Source of the DNA: Macrococcoides epidermidis
Lineage (GTDB): Bacteria; Bacillota; Bacilli; Staphylococcales; Staphylococcaceae
Assembly: GCF_042659445.1 (NCBI RefSeq)
Contig: NZ_JBHSSR010000001.1
Length of the DNA: 64,000 nt
Strand: one strand, 5' to 3'
In this document: positions 55,026 through 64,000 of the stretch, in pieces
How positions within the stretch are numbered: position 1 is the first letter of the stretch
Layout of the letters: every line of letters starts with the position of its first letter
Notes under the pieces: model-generated
The model's database searches: none
The model's input: the letters and a program-made list of their open reading frames with translations, nothing else
Told to the model about the DNA's origin: nothing
Made by a program: the position numbers and the translations under genes

Positions 55026-55654
55026 TATCCTAACACCCCTAACAAGTAAACTACTGTGAAGATAAATACCCACACGACATCAATGAAATGCCAGTATAAA
55101 GCAGCAGTATTGAACTTCGCAGCGTTGTATACACTTAATCCACGTTTCATATTACGGATGATTAAAAGTGTAATCCATGTTAAACCTATAATTACGTGGA
55201 AACCGTGAGTTCCTACTAAGAAGTAGAAAGCTGAACCGAACGCACTTGATCTAAATGTATGTCCTTGATGAATATATTCAGCGAACTCATAAATTTCTAA
55301 TCCCAAGAATCCTAAACCTAAAATTACTGTAACAATAAACCATGTAATCATTTTACCGAAATCATAGTTTTTCATATGATAAAGTGCATATACACTCGTT
55401 AATGAAGATGTTAATAATAACATCGTCATTACAAATGCTAAAGGTAAATGGAATAAATCTTTAGCTAATAGATGATCTTCACTCGGTACATGATCTTTTA
55501 AAGCTAAATAAGTAGCGAATAAAGATGCGAATAATGCAGTCTCTCCACCAAGGAATACCCAGAATCCTAATAACTTATTTTTACCTTCTAAAGAAGCTGT
55601 TTCAGGATGACTTGGCCATCTTTCAACCGTCATTTTCTCTTCGTGATGTGCCAT
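55025..55654 (-). CDS. ctaE: Cytochrome c oxidase subunit III (CtaE)
   Basis: Subunit III of the heme-copper oxidase stabilises the complex. The 209-residue protein has five membrane segments and motifs KLLGFWVFLGGETALFASLFATY, GSAFYFLVGTHGFHVIIGLTW and AALYWHFIDVVWVFIFTVVYL. The start shares a base with the ctaD stop and the end with ctaF, so D-E-F are translationally coupled. Confidence 0.96.
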   Translation of the reverse strand: MAHHEEKMTVERWPSHPETASLEGKNKLLGFWVFLGGETALFASLFATYLALKDHVPSEDHLLAKDLFHLPLAFVMTMLLLTSSLTSVYALYHMKNYDFGKMITWFIVTVILGLGFLGLEIYEFAEYIHQGHTFRSSAFGSAFYFLVGTHGFHVIIGLTWITLLIIRNMKRGLSVYNAAKFNTAALYWHFIDVVWVFIFTVVYLLGVLG

Positions 55655-57546
55655 TATTTAACACCTCTTTCGTACTCAATTAACTCATCTTTAGTAATAT
55701 GATAACCTAAATCATCTTTTAGTGAACGCGCAATCATTGCGCCTGCTGTAATCGCTAAACCTAAAGTTAATACAAATGGAGCCCAAGGTTGAGCTGGTAA
55801 ATCTTTTACTGCATCTAACGCCCATTTTTGACCATCAGCTAAGTATAAAGCACCAAAAGCTGCTACAAATAATCCAAGTGATTGCATAAATGGCAAGATT
55901 GAATTATTAGGCATATGAATATCACCTAAAGATTCTGCAGGTAAAATCTCACCGTTACCTTGTTTTTTCTCTAAATCAAATGCATCTAATCCACGCACAA
56001 GTGGTGTTTGAGCAAAGTTATAGAATGGAACTGGTTGTGGTAGTGACCATTCTAAAGTACGACCATCGCCCCAAGCGTCACGACCAACTTTTGGCGCTTT
56101 AGCTAAAGTGATTACTACGTTGATTAATAAGATAATTACTGCGACAGCCATTGTTAATGCACCGATAGTAGATACTAAGTTAAATGTATCGTAACCTTGA
56201 CCAGGTAAATATGTGAATACACGTCTTGGCATACCCCATAAACCTAAGAAATGTTGTACTAAGAATGTTAAATGGAAACCAATAACGAATAATACAAAAG
56301 AAATTTTACCTAATTTTTCACTTAAAATCTTACCGAACATTAATGGGAAGTAGAAATGGAATCCTGCAAGTAATGCGAATACTACCCCACCTACGATAAC
56401 GTAATGGAAATGCGCTACGATAAAGTAAGAATCGTGATATTGATAGTCAGCTGGCGCCGAAGCTTGCATTACACCAGTAACACCACCCATAACGAATGAT
56501 GGGATAAATGCTAATGCATAAAGCATCGGCGTTGTAAATTCGATACTACCGCCCCAGATTGTTAATAACCAGTTAAAGATCTTAACACCTGTTGGTACTG
56601 CGATTGCCATAGTAGCTACTGCGAAAATTGCATTTGCTGTTGGACCCATACCTACTGTGAACATATGGTGAGCCCATACCATGAATCCTAAGAAACCGAT
56701 TAATACTGTAGCGAATACCATCGCTGAATAACCAAATAGTCGTTTTCTAGAGAATGTAGAGAAAATCTCTGAGAAAATACCGAACGCTGGTAATACTAAG
56801 ATGTATACTTCTGGATGACCAAAGATCCAGAATAAATGTTCCCAGATAATTGTATTACCACCTTGTGAGACTACGAAGAATCCTGTACCGAACATTCTAT
56901 CGAAAATTAATAAGAATAATCCGATTGTAAGTGGTGGGAATGCGAATACGATTAATACTGAAGCAACAAACGTTGTCCACGTGAATAATGGCATACGCAT
57001 ATAAGTCATACCAGGTGCGCGCATATTCATAATTGTAACGATAAAGTTAATCCCTGCAATTAATGTACCGGCACCAGAAATTTGTAAACCTAAAGCATAG
57101 AAATCAATACCGTGTCCAGGTGATGCTAAAGATAATGAAGCATATGATGTCCAACCTGCGTCAGGTGCTCCACCTAGGATCCAAGATAAGTTTAAGAATA
57201 TTCCACCAAAGAAGAATAACCAAAAACCTAATGCATTTAAGAATGGGAATGCTACGTCACGTGCACCAATTTGTAAAGGTACTGCAGCGTTCATAAATGC
57301 GAATAACAACGGCATAGCCGCTAAGAAAATCATTGTTGTACCATGCATCGTAATTATTTCATTAAATAGACCTGCTGAAACAAAATCATTTTCAGGAACA
57401 GCAAGTTGAATTCGAATAATCATTGCTTCAATACCACCCATGGCAAAGAATAATCCACCCATGATAAGATATAATATTGCAATTTTTTTATGGTCAACTG
57501 TTGTTAAATATTCCATAATTAAACCACGTTTTTTTTGTGTAGCCAA
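55654..57546 (-). CDS. ctaD: Cytochrome c oxidase subunit I (CtaD)
   Basis: Subunit I holds heme a, heme a3 and CuB and reduces oxygen while pumping protons. The 630-residue protein has about 13-14 membrane segments. The CuB histidine-tyrosine segment is WEHLFWIFGHPEVYILVLPAFG, the paired CuB histidines are in MVWAHHMFTVGM, and the heme ligands are in YFIVAHFHYVIVGG. The start is TTG, with GGAGG eight bases upstream; family members also have a short extension before YLTTVDHKKIAILY. It lies 22 bases after ctaC. Confidence 0.97.
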   Translation of the reverse strand: MATQKKRGLIMEYLTTVDHKKIAILYLIMGGLFFAMGGIEAMIIRIQLAVPENDFVSAGLFNEIITMHGTTMIFLAAMPLLFAFMNAAVPLQIGARDVAFPFLNALGFWLFFFGGIFLNLSWILGGAPDAGWTSYASLSLASPGHGIDFYALGLQISGAGTLIAGINFIVTIMNMRAPGMTYMRMPLFTWTTFVASVLIVFAFPPLTIGLFLLIFDRMFGTGFFVVSQGGNTIIWEHLFWIFGHPEVYILVLPAFGIFSEIFSTFSRKRLFGYSAMVFATVLIGFLGFMVWAHHMFTVGMGPTANAIFAVATMAIAVPTGVKIFNWLLTIWGGSIEFTTPMLYALAFIPSFVMGGVTGVMQASAPADYQYHDSYFIVAHFHYVIVGGVVFALLAGFHFYFPLMFGKILSEKLGKISFVLFVIGFHLTFLVQHFLGLWGMPRRVFTYLPGQGYDTFNLVSTIGALTMAVAVIILLINVVITLAKAPKVGRDAWGDGRTLEWSLPQPVPFYNFAQTPLVRGLDAFDLEKKQGNGEILPAESLGDIHMPNNSILPFMQSLGLFVAAFGALYLADGQKWALDAVKDLPAQPWAPFVLTLGLAITAGAMIARSLKDDLGYHITKDELIEYERGVK

Positions 57547-57568
57547 TTGTGTAACCTCCCTTTATTTA

Positions 57569-58630
57569 TTACTCTTCAACTTTTCGTTCCATTAAGTATT
57601 TAGCTAATGCATCGATGTCTGAATCAGATACTTTATACGCACCAGTCATTTTATTCCCTGGTTTGTATTTTTCAGGATCTTTAATCCATTTTTTTAAGTT
57701 TTCTTCGTTATGTTCTAAAACGCCAGCAACTGTTGTTCTTTCTCCGAAAGTTGTTAAGTTAGGCCCTTTTGCTCCTTTACCAGTTGGCGTTACTGCGTGA
57801 CAACCTTGACAAGATTGTTTAAATACTTCTTCACCTTGTTTAGCATCAGTTGTTGCTACAGGTTTTTTCACATCCTGCATTTTAGATACCCAAGTTTTAA
57901 AATCATCTTTAGACATTGTTTTAACTTTAAAGTCCATTAATGCATGTGATGGTCCACATAACTCTGCACATTTACCATAGAACATATTTTTAGCATCTTT
58001 AGCTTTATCACCATCAAATACTAAATAGAATTTATTGATGTTCTCAACATTCGTATCCATCTTACCACCAACTGCTGGAATCCAGAATGAGTGTTTAACA
58101 TCTGCTGAATGCAATTTGAAATAAACTTTTGTATCCGTCGGTACAACAAGTTCTTGGCTTGTCACAATCTTTTGGTTTGGATATTCAAATTCCCACCAGT
58201 AAAGATTTGCAGTTACATCGACTATGATTTCTTTATTTTTTCCTTTTGCATCTACTTTATCCATTGCTTTTGTATCAGCTAATTTAAAAGTAAGCATAAC
58301 CGTAGGAATCGCTAAAATTATTAATAAAATAATTGGAATTGCAGTCCAAATAATCTCTAACTTATGATTACCGTGCACATCTTTCGGTACAAAATTCTCT
58401 CCAACTTTACTACGTCTGAATTTTACTACTGCTAAAACGAAAATAACGACAACAACTGCAATAACAAATAGCATGATGTAAACCGCTAACATCATTAAGT
58501 TGAATTGATCTTTTGCAACTTCCCCAGCTGGACGTAAAGCTGATAAATGTGGTTCACCACAACCAGCTAAAGTCATTAATAATAATGAAATTAAGCTCAT
58601 CAACTTTACATTCTTAAATTTGTTTTTCAT
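57569..58630 (-). CDS. ctaC: Cytochrome c oxidase subunit II with fused cytochrome c (CtaC)
   Basis: Subunit II takes electrons into the CuA centre; here a cytochrome c domain is fused on, which defines the caa3 type. The 353-residue protein begins with a lipoprotein signal (LAGC, Cys24), then two membrane segments (about 45-68 and 93-115). CuA ligands are His180, Cys221, Cys225, His229 and Met232 in CAELCGPSHALM. The heme c site CQGCH is at 274-278, with a likely axial Met near 328. LspA in this window would mature it. Confidence 0.97.
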   Translation of the reverse strand: MKNKFKNVKLMSLISLLLMTLAGCGEPHLSALRPAGEVAKDQFNLMMLAVYIMLFVIAVVVVIFVLAVVKFRRSKVGENFVPKDVHGNHKLEIIWTAIPIILLIILAIPTVMLTFKLADTKAMDKVDAKGKNKEIIVDVTANLYWWEFEYPNQKIVTSQELVVPTDTKVYFKLHSADVKHSFWIPAVGGKMDTNVENINKFYLVFDGDKAKDAKNMFYGKCAELCGPSHALMDFKVKTMSKDDFKTWVSKMQDVKKPVATTDAKQGEEVFKQSCQGCHAVTPTGKGAKGPNLTTFGERTTVAGVLEHNEENLKKWIKDPEKYKPGNKMTGAYKVSDSDIDALAKYLMERKVEE

Positions 58631-58661
58631 TAAATTCTAACCCCTCTTTCACCATTCATAA

Positions 58662-59585
58662 TCAAATCATTTGAATTAATGTAACTACTACTATCATAAC
58701 AAAAAAGATCATCAAATAGTTTAAAGAATAAATAAACATTGTCATTGCCCATCTGTTTTCTTTAACATTTGACTTAAACCCTGATACAGCAAGCAAAAGC
58801 CAACCAAGATTTAAGATTGTGGCAAGTACTATAAAAATAGTTCCTAGTTCATCCATTAAAAATGGTGTTGGAAGAAGTAAAGCAACCCAGAAAAGCATTC
58901 CAAGTCTAGTTCTTTCAAAACCTTTAACAGATGGCAACATCGGTATCCCCGCCATAGCATATTCTTCTTTACGTTTGATAGCCAGCGCATAAAAATGTGC
59001 CGGTTGCCAAATAAACATAATGACGAATAACATCCATGCTACCTTTGAAAGATTAGGATCAATTGCAGCCCAACCCACAAGTGGTGGAATCGCTCCTGGA
59101 AAACTACCTATTATAGTATTTGACACTAAATGACGTTTAGACCAAACAGAATACATCACCACATAACCAAATATCCCTAAGAATCCGATTATTCCTGTTT
59201 CAATATTTATCATGAAAAGTAAAACTTCTCCGATGAACATCAATAATAAACTTAGCTGGAATAGTGATTGAGAAGCAATTTTCCCAGTAACACTTGGCCG
59301 TTCCTGTTTACTTGGCATAATGCGGTCAATATCTTGATCATAAAAATTATTTAATGCACAACTTCCTGCCATAATAAGTGTGGATCCCGTAAGCATCGTT
59401 AATAATTCAGGAATGCTATTTAAAAATGAACGTTGTGTCATCATGATAGCAAGAAATGCTCCCGCAAACGTCGGTATCAAATTTCCTTGAACGAGACCTA
59501 GTTTGACAATTGCTTTGACATCTTTAAATGTCAATCGCGTTTGTTCGACCGATTTGACGCTCTTTAAGACTTGTTCATTTTGCAT
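58662..59585 (-). CDS. ctaB: Heme O synthase (protoheme IX farnesyltransferase)
   Basis: CtaB adds a farnesyl group to heme B, giving heme O, the precursor of heme A. I use the ATG ending at 59585 (307 residues), because AAAGGAGG ends six bases before it; a GTG two codons earlier is too close. The UbiA-type prenyltransferase motifs are NNFYDQDIDRIMPSKQERP near 80-98 and a later basic segment near KRKEEYAMAGIPMLPSV. About eight to nine membrane segments are visible. It precedes ctaC by 31 bases and is the first gene of the oxidase operon. Confidence 0.96.
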   Translation of the reverse strand: MQNEQVLKSVKSVEQTRLTFKDVKAIVKLGLVQGNLIPTFAGAFLAIMMTQRSFLNSIPELLTMLTGSTLIMAGSCALNNFYDQDIDRIMPSKQERPSVTGKIASQSLFQLSLLLMFIGEVLLFMINIETGIIGFLGIFGYVVMYSVWSKRHLVSNTIIGSFPGAIPPLVGWAAIDPNLSKVAWMLFVIMFIWQPAHFYALAIKRKEEYAMAGIPMLPSVKGFERTRLGMLFWVALLLPTPFLMDELGTIFIVLATILNLGWLLLAVSGFKSNVKENRWAMTMFIYSLNYLMIFFVMIVVVTLIQMI

Positions 59586-59591
59586 TTTCAC

Positions 59592-59838
59592 CCTCCTTTA
59601 ACAATACTAACGCATATAATAACAATAATATATGAAAACTGTCACATTTTCTATACATTTTCGAAATTAAATTGTGACATTTTTCTATTTCTCTACAATC
59701 ATAAATAATTCACGAATGTGACACATTTACTTTAAGGTTAGATTGTTATACTATATCTTAAGTATATACTGAAGTCGCGATGTAATAAAGTTTACATTTA
59801 CACTTCACGAGCATAATGATAATTAGAGGTGAAGGTAT
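59592..59838. promoter_or_regulatory. Divergent ctaB/ctaA control region with three TGTGACA boxes
   Basis: TGTGACA occurs at 59640-59646 (minus strand), 59673-59679 and 59717-59723 (plus strand). The first overlaps a possible ctaB -35 (GTGACA, 18 bases, TATTAT). For ctaA an extended -10 TGTTATACT (59744-59752) has a weak TTTACT 15 bases upstream. The boxes resemble ResD/SrrA-type half-sites, which control ctaA in Bacillus, but the match is approximate. Confidence 0.55.
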
Positions 59839-60747
59839 TTGTTAAAAGAAAAGAATTTAAAATGGTTATCTTTGTTTACGACCTTACTGATGATCCTTGT
59901 TCAAATCGGTGGTGCACTAGTAACGAAGACAGGTTCTGCAGACGGATGTGGCAATAGCTGGCCACTTTGTCATGGTAAGTTTGTACCGACTCATATTCCT
60001 ATGGAAACATTAATTGAACTTGCACATCGTGGTGTGTCTGGTCTTGCTTTGATTTCGGTAACGTGGCTTGTTGTTTTAAGCATTAAATATATTGGTCATA
60101 AAAGAGAAACAAAATTTTTATGCTGGATGAGTATCGGATTTATTTTTGCACAAGCTTTAATCGGTGCAGCTGCTGTTATATGGCAACAAAATGGATTTGT
60201 ATTAGCATTACATTTCGGAATTTCATTGATCAGTTTTAGCTCTGTGTTTTTACTCACATTATTAATATTTGAAGTAGACCAAAAGTTCGATGCTACAAAA
60301 TTAGTGATACATTCTCATTTAAGAAGACATACAATAGCATTAACGAGCTTTATTTATATTGTAATTTATAGTGGTGCCCTTGTACGTCATGAAAAAGCTA
60401 GTCTTGCATGTTTGAGCTGGCCACTTTGTAAACAAGGACAAATCCGTTTGCCCGAAACATTTTTTGAATGGGTACAGATGAGTCACCGTACACTAGCTTT
60501 TATCTTATTTATCTGGTTAAGTTACGTTGTTTGCCATGCCGTAAAAAATTATAGTCAGTATCGTGTTATTAAATATGGCTACTTAATCGCATTTTTATTA
60601 ATTTGTTTACAAGTAACGACAGGTGCGTTGTCAATATTTACGATGCTAAATTTATATGTGGCATTATTACATGCATTATTTATTACATTATTATTTGGTT
60701 TACTGTGCTATTTCTTACTTCTCATTTCTCGTGCAACGCAAAAATAA
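59839..60747 (+). CDS. ctaA: Heme A synthase
   Basis: CtaA oxidises the methyl group of heme O to the formyl of heme A. The 302-residue membrane protein has eight segments in two similar four-helix halves. Each half has a cysteine pair: GCGNSWPLCHG near 35-45 and LACLSWPLCKQG near 191-202. Heme-ligand histidines are in LAHRGVSGL, LALHFGISL, MSHRTLAF and LLHALFITL. The start is TTG, with AGAGGTG seven bases upstream. It is divergent from ctaB, as in Bacillus. Confidence 0.96.
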   Translation: MLKEKNLKWLSLFTTLLMILVQIGGALVTKTGSADGCGNSWPLCHGKFVPTHIPMETLIELAHRGVSGLALISVTWLVVLSIKYIGHKRETKFLCWMSIGFIFAQALIGAAAVIWQQNGFVLALHFGISLISFSSVFLLTLLIFEVDQKFDATKLVIHSHLRRHTIALTSFIYIVIYSGALVRHEKASLACLSWPLCKQGQIRLPETFFEWVQMSHRTLAFILFIWLSYVVCHAVKNYSQYRVIKYGYLIAFLLICLQVTTGALSIFTMLNLYVALLHALFITLLFGLLCYFLLLISRATQK

Positions 60748-60769
60748 CCTGCCGCGGCAGGTTATTTTT
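60740..60769. terminator. Shared terminator of ctaA and pyc
   Basis: A perfect 30-base palindrome centred on GCCGCGGC with A- and T-runs at its ends. It includes the ctaA stop codon (60745-60747) and lies 12 bases after the pyc stop, so it can end both convergent transcripts. Confidence 0.92.
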
Positions 60770-60781
60770 TTGTGCAATTTT

Positions 60782-63700
60782 TTAAGCCTCTGAAATTTCC
60801 ACTAATAAATCTGTCGTTTGTATACTATCCCCTGTATTAACATAAACTTTGTCTATAGTACCTTTGAATGGTGCTTGAATTGTCGTTTCCATCTTCATCG
60901 CTTCAGTAATAATTATAGGTTGACCTTTCGTTACAACATCACCTTCTTTTACTTTTACGTCACCGACTGTTCCTGGCATTTGTGCACCGATATGACTTCT
61001 ATTTTTCGGATCTGCTTTAGGAATTGTTGCTAGACTAGGTTCAACGTTTGTATCCTTAACATATACTTTACGACTCATACCATTAAAGTCGAAGTAAACC
61101 CATCTATATCCATCTTCATGAACATGTCCTACACTAATTAAATTCACAATCAATGTTTTACCTTCATCAATAGCTATTTCAACTTTCTCATTTTTACGCA
61201 TTCCATAGAAGAATGTTGGTGTATCTAGTAACGATACATTTGCAAACTTTTCATGTGTTGCAATGTATTGTTCATAAACTTTTGGATATAAGGCATAACT
61301 GATAATATCTTGTTCTGTTACTTGTTTATGCTGTTTTTCCTCAAGTTCATTGCGTAACAAATCGAAATCAACCGGTGCTAATAATTCACCAGGACGAACA
61401 TCGATACTTTCAATATCTTTCAGTACTACTTTCTTAAGTGCTTCCGGGAAACCATTCACTGGTTGGCCAATCTCACCTTTAAAGAACGATACAACAGATT
61501 CCGGAAAATCTAATGTTGCCCCACGCTCAATAACTGACGTTTCATCTAAGTCATTTTGAACCATGTATAAGGCCATGTCTCCTACTACTTTAGATGACGG
61601 TGTAACTTTAACGATATCCCCAAACATTAAGTTAACGCGTCTATACATATCTTTAACTTCACTGAAACGTTCTCCTAAACCTAAACTCTTTGCCTGCATC
61701 CCTAGGTTAGAGTATTGACCACCAGGCATTTCATGTTTATATATTTCTGTATGTGGTGATTTAATATCACTTTCAAAATCTTTATAGTAGTGACGTACGC
61801 CTTCCCAGTAATGCGATAATTTTTCCATACCATCAATGTCAGCTCTCATTTGACGCGTTTTACCATTTAATCCATAGAATAATGTATTGGAACTTGGTTG
61901 ACTTGTTAACCCACTCATTGCTCCAAGTGCTGTATCTACGACGTCAACACCAGCTTCTATAGCTCTTGAATAAAGCATGACACCATTTCCACTCGTATCA
62001 TGAGTATGCAAATGAATCGGCATATTTACAGTTGCTTTCAATTCACTTACAAGCTCAAATGCAGCTTCTGGTTTAAGCAGACCTGCCATATCTTTAATCG
62101 CTAAAATATGGAATCCTTCGCGCTCCATTGCTTTTGCCATTTTTTTATAATAATCTAGCGTATAAATGCTTGAACGTTCTGGGTTTAATATATCACCAGT
62201 ATAACAAATTGCGCCTTCAGAAATCTTACCGGCTTTCAGAACCGCTTCATTTGCCACTTTCATTTGATCTAACCAGTTTAATGAATCAAATATTCTGAAT
62301 ACATCGATTCCAGCTTTCGCACTTTCTTCTACGAATTTTGTTACTACATTGTCCGGATAATTTTTATATCCAACAGCATTGGAAGCACGGAGTAACATCT
62401 GGAATAAAATATTCGGTATAGCTTTACGTAATCGCTCAAGACGTTGCCACGGATCTTCTTTCAGAAAATTATACGCTACATCAAATGTAGCTCCTCCCCA
62501 CATCTCGAGAGAAAAACTATCCTTTAGATAATGACTAGTCATCGGTGCTACTTCTAAAATATCTTTCGTACGGACACGTGTTGCAAGTAATGATTGATGT
62601 GCATCACGAAACGTTGTATCTGTTATTAAAACATCTTTTTGATCAAGCAACCATTGTTTAACATATTCAGGTCCATGCAAATCTAATAACTGTTTCGTTC
62701 CTGATTCTGCACTCGGTTCCATTTTTTCAATATAAAGTGGCTCGAAATTAGGTTTTTCTTTTTTCTCAACACCTGGAAAGCCATTCACAGTCACATTTGC
62801 AATATATTCTAACGTCTTCGTACCACGGTCACGCGGTGTTTTAATCTCAAATAGTTCTGGCGTATCATCGATAAAATTCGTTGTATAATTGCCACTCACA
62901 AACTTAGGGTGTTTCACGACATTGATTAAAAACTGCAAGTTCGTTTTAATACCACGGATACGCATTTCACGTAATGAACGTATCATTTTTTCTTCTGCTT
63001 GTTTAAAAGTAATCGCTTGGGTAGAAATTTTTACAAGTAAAGAATCATAATAAGGAGAAATTTCAGCTCCCTGAAAACCATCACCGGCATCTAAACGCAC
63101 ACCAAAGCCTCCGGTAGAGCGATATGCCATAATTGTTCCTGTATCTGGCATAAAATCATTCAATGGATCTTCCGTCGTAACACGACACTGAATTGCATAA
63201 CCTAATGTAATAATATCCTCCTGCTTCGGCATAGCAATGCGCCCATCATGCATGTTCTCACCGTCAGCAATCAATATTTGTGTTTTTACAATATCAACAC
63301 CCGTTACCATCTCAGTTATAGTATGTTCAACTTGAACACGTGGATTCACTTCTATAAAGTAAAAATCATTCCCGCTCACTAAAAATTCTACAGTACCTGC
63401 ATTTATATAATTGATCTTTTTCATCAACTGAACAGCTGCTTCACAAATGCGCATTCTTAAATCATCATTTAAACCAACAGAAGGCGCAACTTCAACTACC
63501 TTTTGATGACGACGCTGTACTGAACAGTCACGTTCAAATAAATGAACCAGATTACCATGCATGTCTCCAAGTATTTGAACTTCAATATGTTTTGGTTGTT
63601 CAATATACTTCTCTAGGTAAACTTCTGCATTACCAAATGATTTTAATGCCTCTGACTGGGCACGTTGATAGGCATCTTCCAATTCTTCCTGATTGTTAAC

Positions 63701-64000
63701 GATGCGCATCCCTTTTCCGCCACCACCAGAAATGGCTTTAATAATTATAGGGAAACCATATGAATCTGTAAATTCCTTTACTTCTTCAAAAGAAGTAACA
63801 GCATCCTTCGTACCAGGAATAATCGGTAATTCTGCCATTTCTGCTGTCGCGCGTGCTTTCACTTTATCTCCAAACATATCTAAATGTTTCGTTTCTGGAC
63901 CAATAAATATAATACCTTCTTCAGCACAACGTTCAGCAAAAGTCATATTTTCACTTAGGAAACCATAACCAGGATGAATTGCATTTGCACCACATTTTTT
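60782..64000 (-). CDS. pyc: Pyruvate carboxylase (5' end outside window)
   Basis: Pyruvate carboxylase makes oxaloacetate from pyruvate, bicarbonate and ATP, refilling the TCA cycle. About 1072 of an expected 1150 residues are visible; the gene enters from the right edge, where AIHPGYGFLSEN of the biotin carboxylase domain is readable. Other motifs are GGGGKGMRIV, FIEVNPRVQVEHTITE, the carboxyltransferase DAHQSLLATRVRT with LKDMAGL and HTHDTSGNG, and the biotinylation site EAMKMET about 40 residues from the end. The single-chain multidomain form is usual for Firmicutes. It converges with ctaA. Confidence 0.98.
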   Translation of the reverse strand, partial: KKCGANAIHPGYGFLSENMTFAERCAEEGIIFIGPETKHLDMFGDKVKARATAEMAELPIIPGTKDAVTSFEEVKEFTDSYGFPIIIKAISGGGGKGMRIVNNQEELEDAYQRAQSEALKSFGNAEVYLEKYIEQPKHIEVQILGDMHGNLVHLFERDCSVQRRHQKVVEVAPSVGLNDDLRMRICEAAVQLMKKINYINAGTVEFLVSGNDFYFIEVNPRVQVEHTITEMVTGVDIVKTQILIADGENMHDGRIAMPKQEDIITLGYAIQCRVTTEDPLNDFMPDTGTIMAYRSTGGFGVRLDAGDGFQGAEISPYYDSLLVKISTQAITFKQAEEKMIRSLREMRIRGIKTNLQFLINVVKHPKFVSGNYTTNFIDDTPELFEIKTPRDRGTKTLEYIANVTVNGFPGVEKKEKPNFEPLYIEKMEPSAESGTKQLLDLHGPEYVKQWLLDQKDVLITDTTFRDAHQSLLATRVRTKDILEVAPMTSHYLKDSFSLEMWGGATFDVAYNFLKEDPWQRLERLRKAIPNILFQMLLRASNAVGYKNYPDNVVTKFVEESAKAGIDVFRIFDSLNWLDQMKVANEAVLKAGKISEGAICYTGDILNPERSSIYTLDYYKKMAKAMEREGFHILAIKDMAGLLKPEAAFELVSELKATVNMPIHLHTHDTSGNGVMLYSRAIEAGVDVVDTALGAMSGLTSQPSSNTLFYGLNGKTRQMRADIDGMEKLSHYWEGVRHYYKDFESDIKSPHTEIYKHEMPGGQYSNLGMQAKSLGLGERFSEVKDMYRRVNLMFGDIVKVTPSSKVVGDMALYMVQNDLDETSVIERGATLDFPESVVSFFKGEIGQPVNGFPEALKKVVLKDIESIDVRPGELLAPVDFDLLRNELEEKQHKQVTEQDIISYALYPKVYEQYIATHEKFANVSLLDTPTFFYGMRKNEKVEIAIDEGKTLIVNLISVGHVHEDGYRWVYFDFNGMSRKVYVKDTNVEPSLATIPKADPKNRSHIGAQMPGTVGDVKVKEGDVVTKGQPIIITEAMKMETTIQAPFKGTIDKVYVNTGDSIQTTDLLVEISEA

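Noticed and set aside
1..64000. CRISPR arrays, tRNA or rRNA genes, phage genes, defence or toxin-antitoxin systems
   Set aside because: I found no regularly spaced repeats, no cloverleaf-like or rRNA sequence and no genes of these classes; the window is core chromosome.

Overview
This window looks like core chromosome of a low-GC Gram-positive of the family Staphylococcaceae, most probably Macrococcus or a close relative (inference). The division and cell-wall cluster, the ileS-lspA-rluD-pyr order and the ylb/cta/pyc neighbourhood match staphylococci. Three things argue against Staphylococcus itself: a glycogen operon, a pyrK-pyrD pair inside the pyr operon, and a full caa3 cytochrome c oxidase operon. 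I see no transposase, phage gene, CRISPR array, rRNA or tRNA, and no stretch over 300 bases without a gene.

Layout. 1-11652: glycogen metabolism. glgB-glgC-glgD-glgA-glgP run leftward (glgP leaves the window), divergent from a type I pullulanase (pulA) and then pgcA (phosphoglucomutase). A perfect CcpA (cre) site overlaps the pgcA promoter. 11653-12605: a nested palindromic repeat and an unknown five-helix membrane protein. 12615-24240: leftward pyr operon pyrR-pyrP-pyrB-pyrC-carA-carB-pyrK-pyrD-pyrF-pyrE, with PyrR attenuators ahead of pyrR and pyrP. 24241-42690: rluD, lspA, ileS (T-box leader), divIVA, ylmH, yggT, sepF, yggS-family, pgeF, ftsZ, ftsA, divIB, murD, mraY, pbp1, ftsL, rsmH, mraZ, all leftward. 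pbp1 carries a one-base frameshift in an A7 tract. 42728-50368: bshC, rpmF/yceD, tmcAL, coaD/rsmD, ylbG, a glycerophosphodiesterase, a methyltransferase and ylbF. 50380-53068: a membrane-anchored CAP protein, a YugN-like protein and an AI-2E family permease. 53114-64000: aerobic respiration, with a ctaM-like DUF420 gene, ctaG, ctaF-E-D-C-B, divergent ctaA, and pyruvate carboxylase, which is cut by the right edge.

How it fits together. pgcA links glucose-6-phosphate to glucose-1-phosphate; GlgC/GlgD activate it, GlgA/GlgB build glycogen, and GlgP plus pullulanase take it apart. The pyr operon makes UMP de novo and is controlled by PyrR transcription attenuation. The division cluster builds the septum and lipid II, probably under MraZ feedback. 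The cta genes make heme A and a cytochrome c oxidase with a fused cytochrome c domain.

I did not find a novel defence or mobile system. The most informative oddities are the broken pbp1 frame, a repeated terminator-like palindrome present twice, a hairpin between the mraY Shine-Dalgarno and its start, and several operator-like repeats (MraZ, CcpA, and TGTGACA boxes between ctaA and ctaB).
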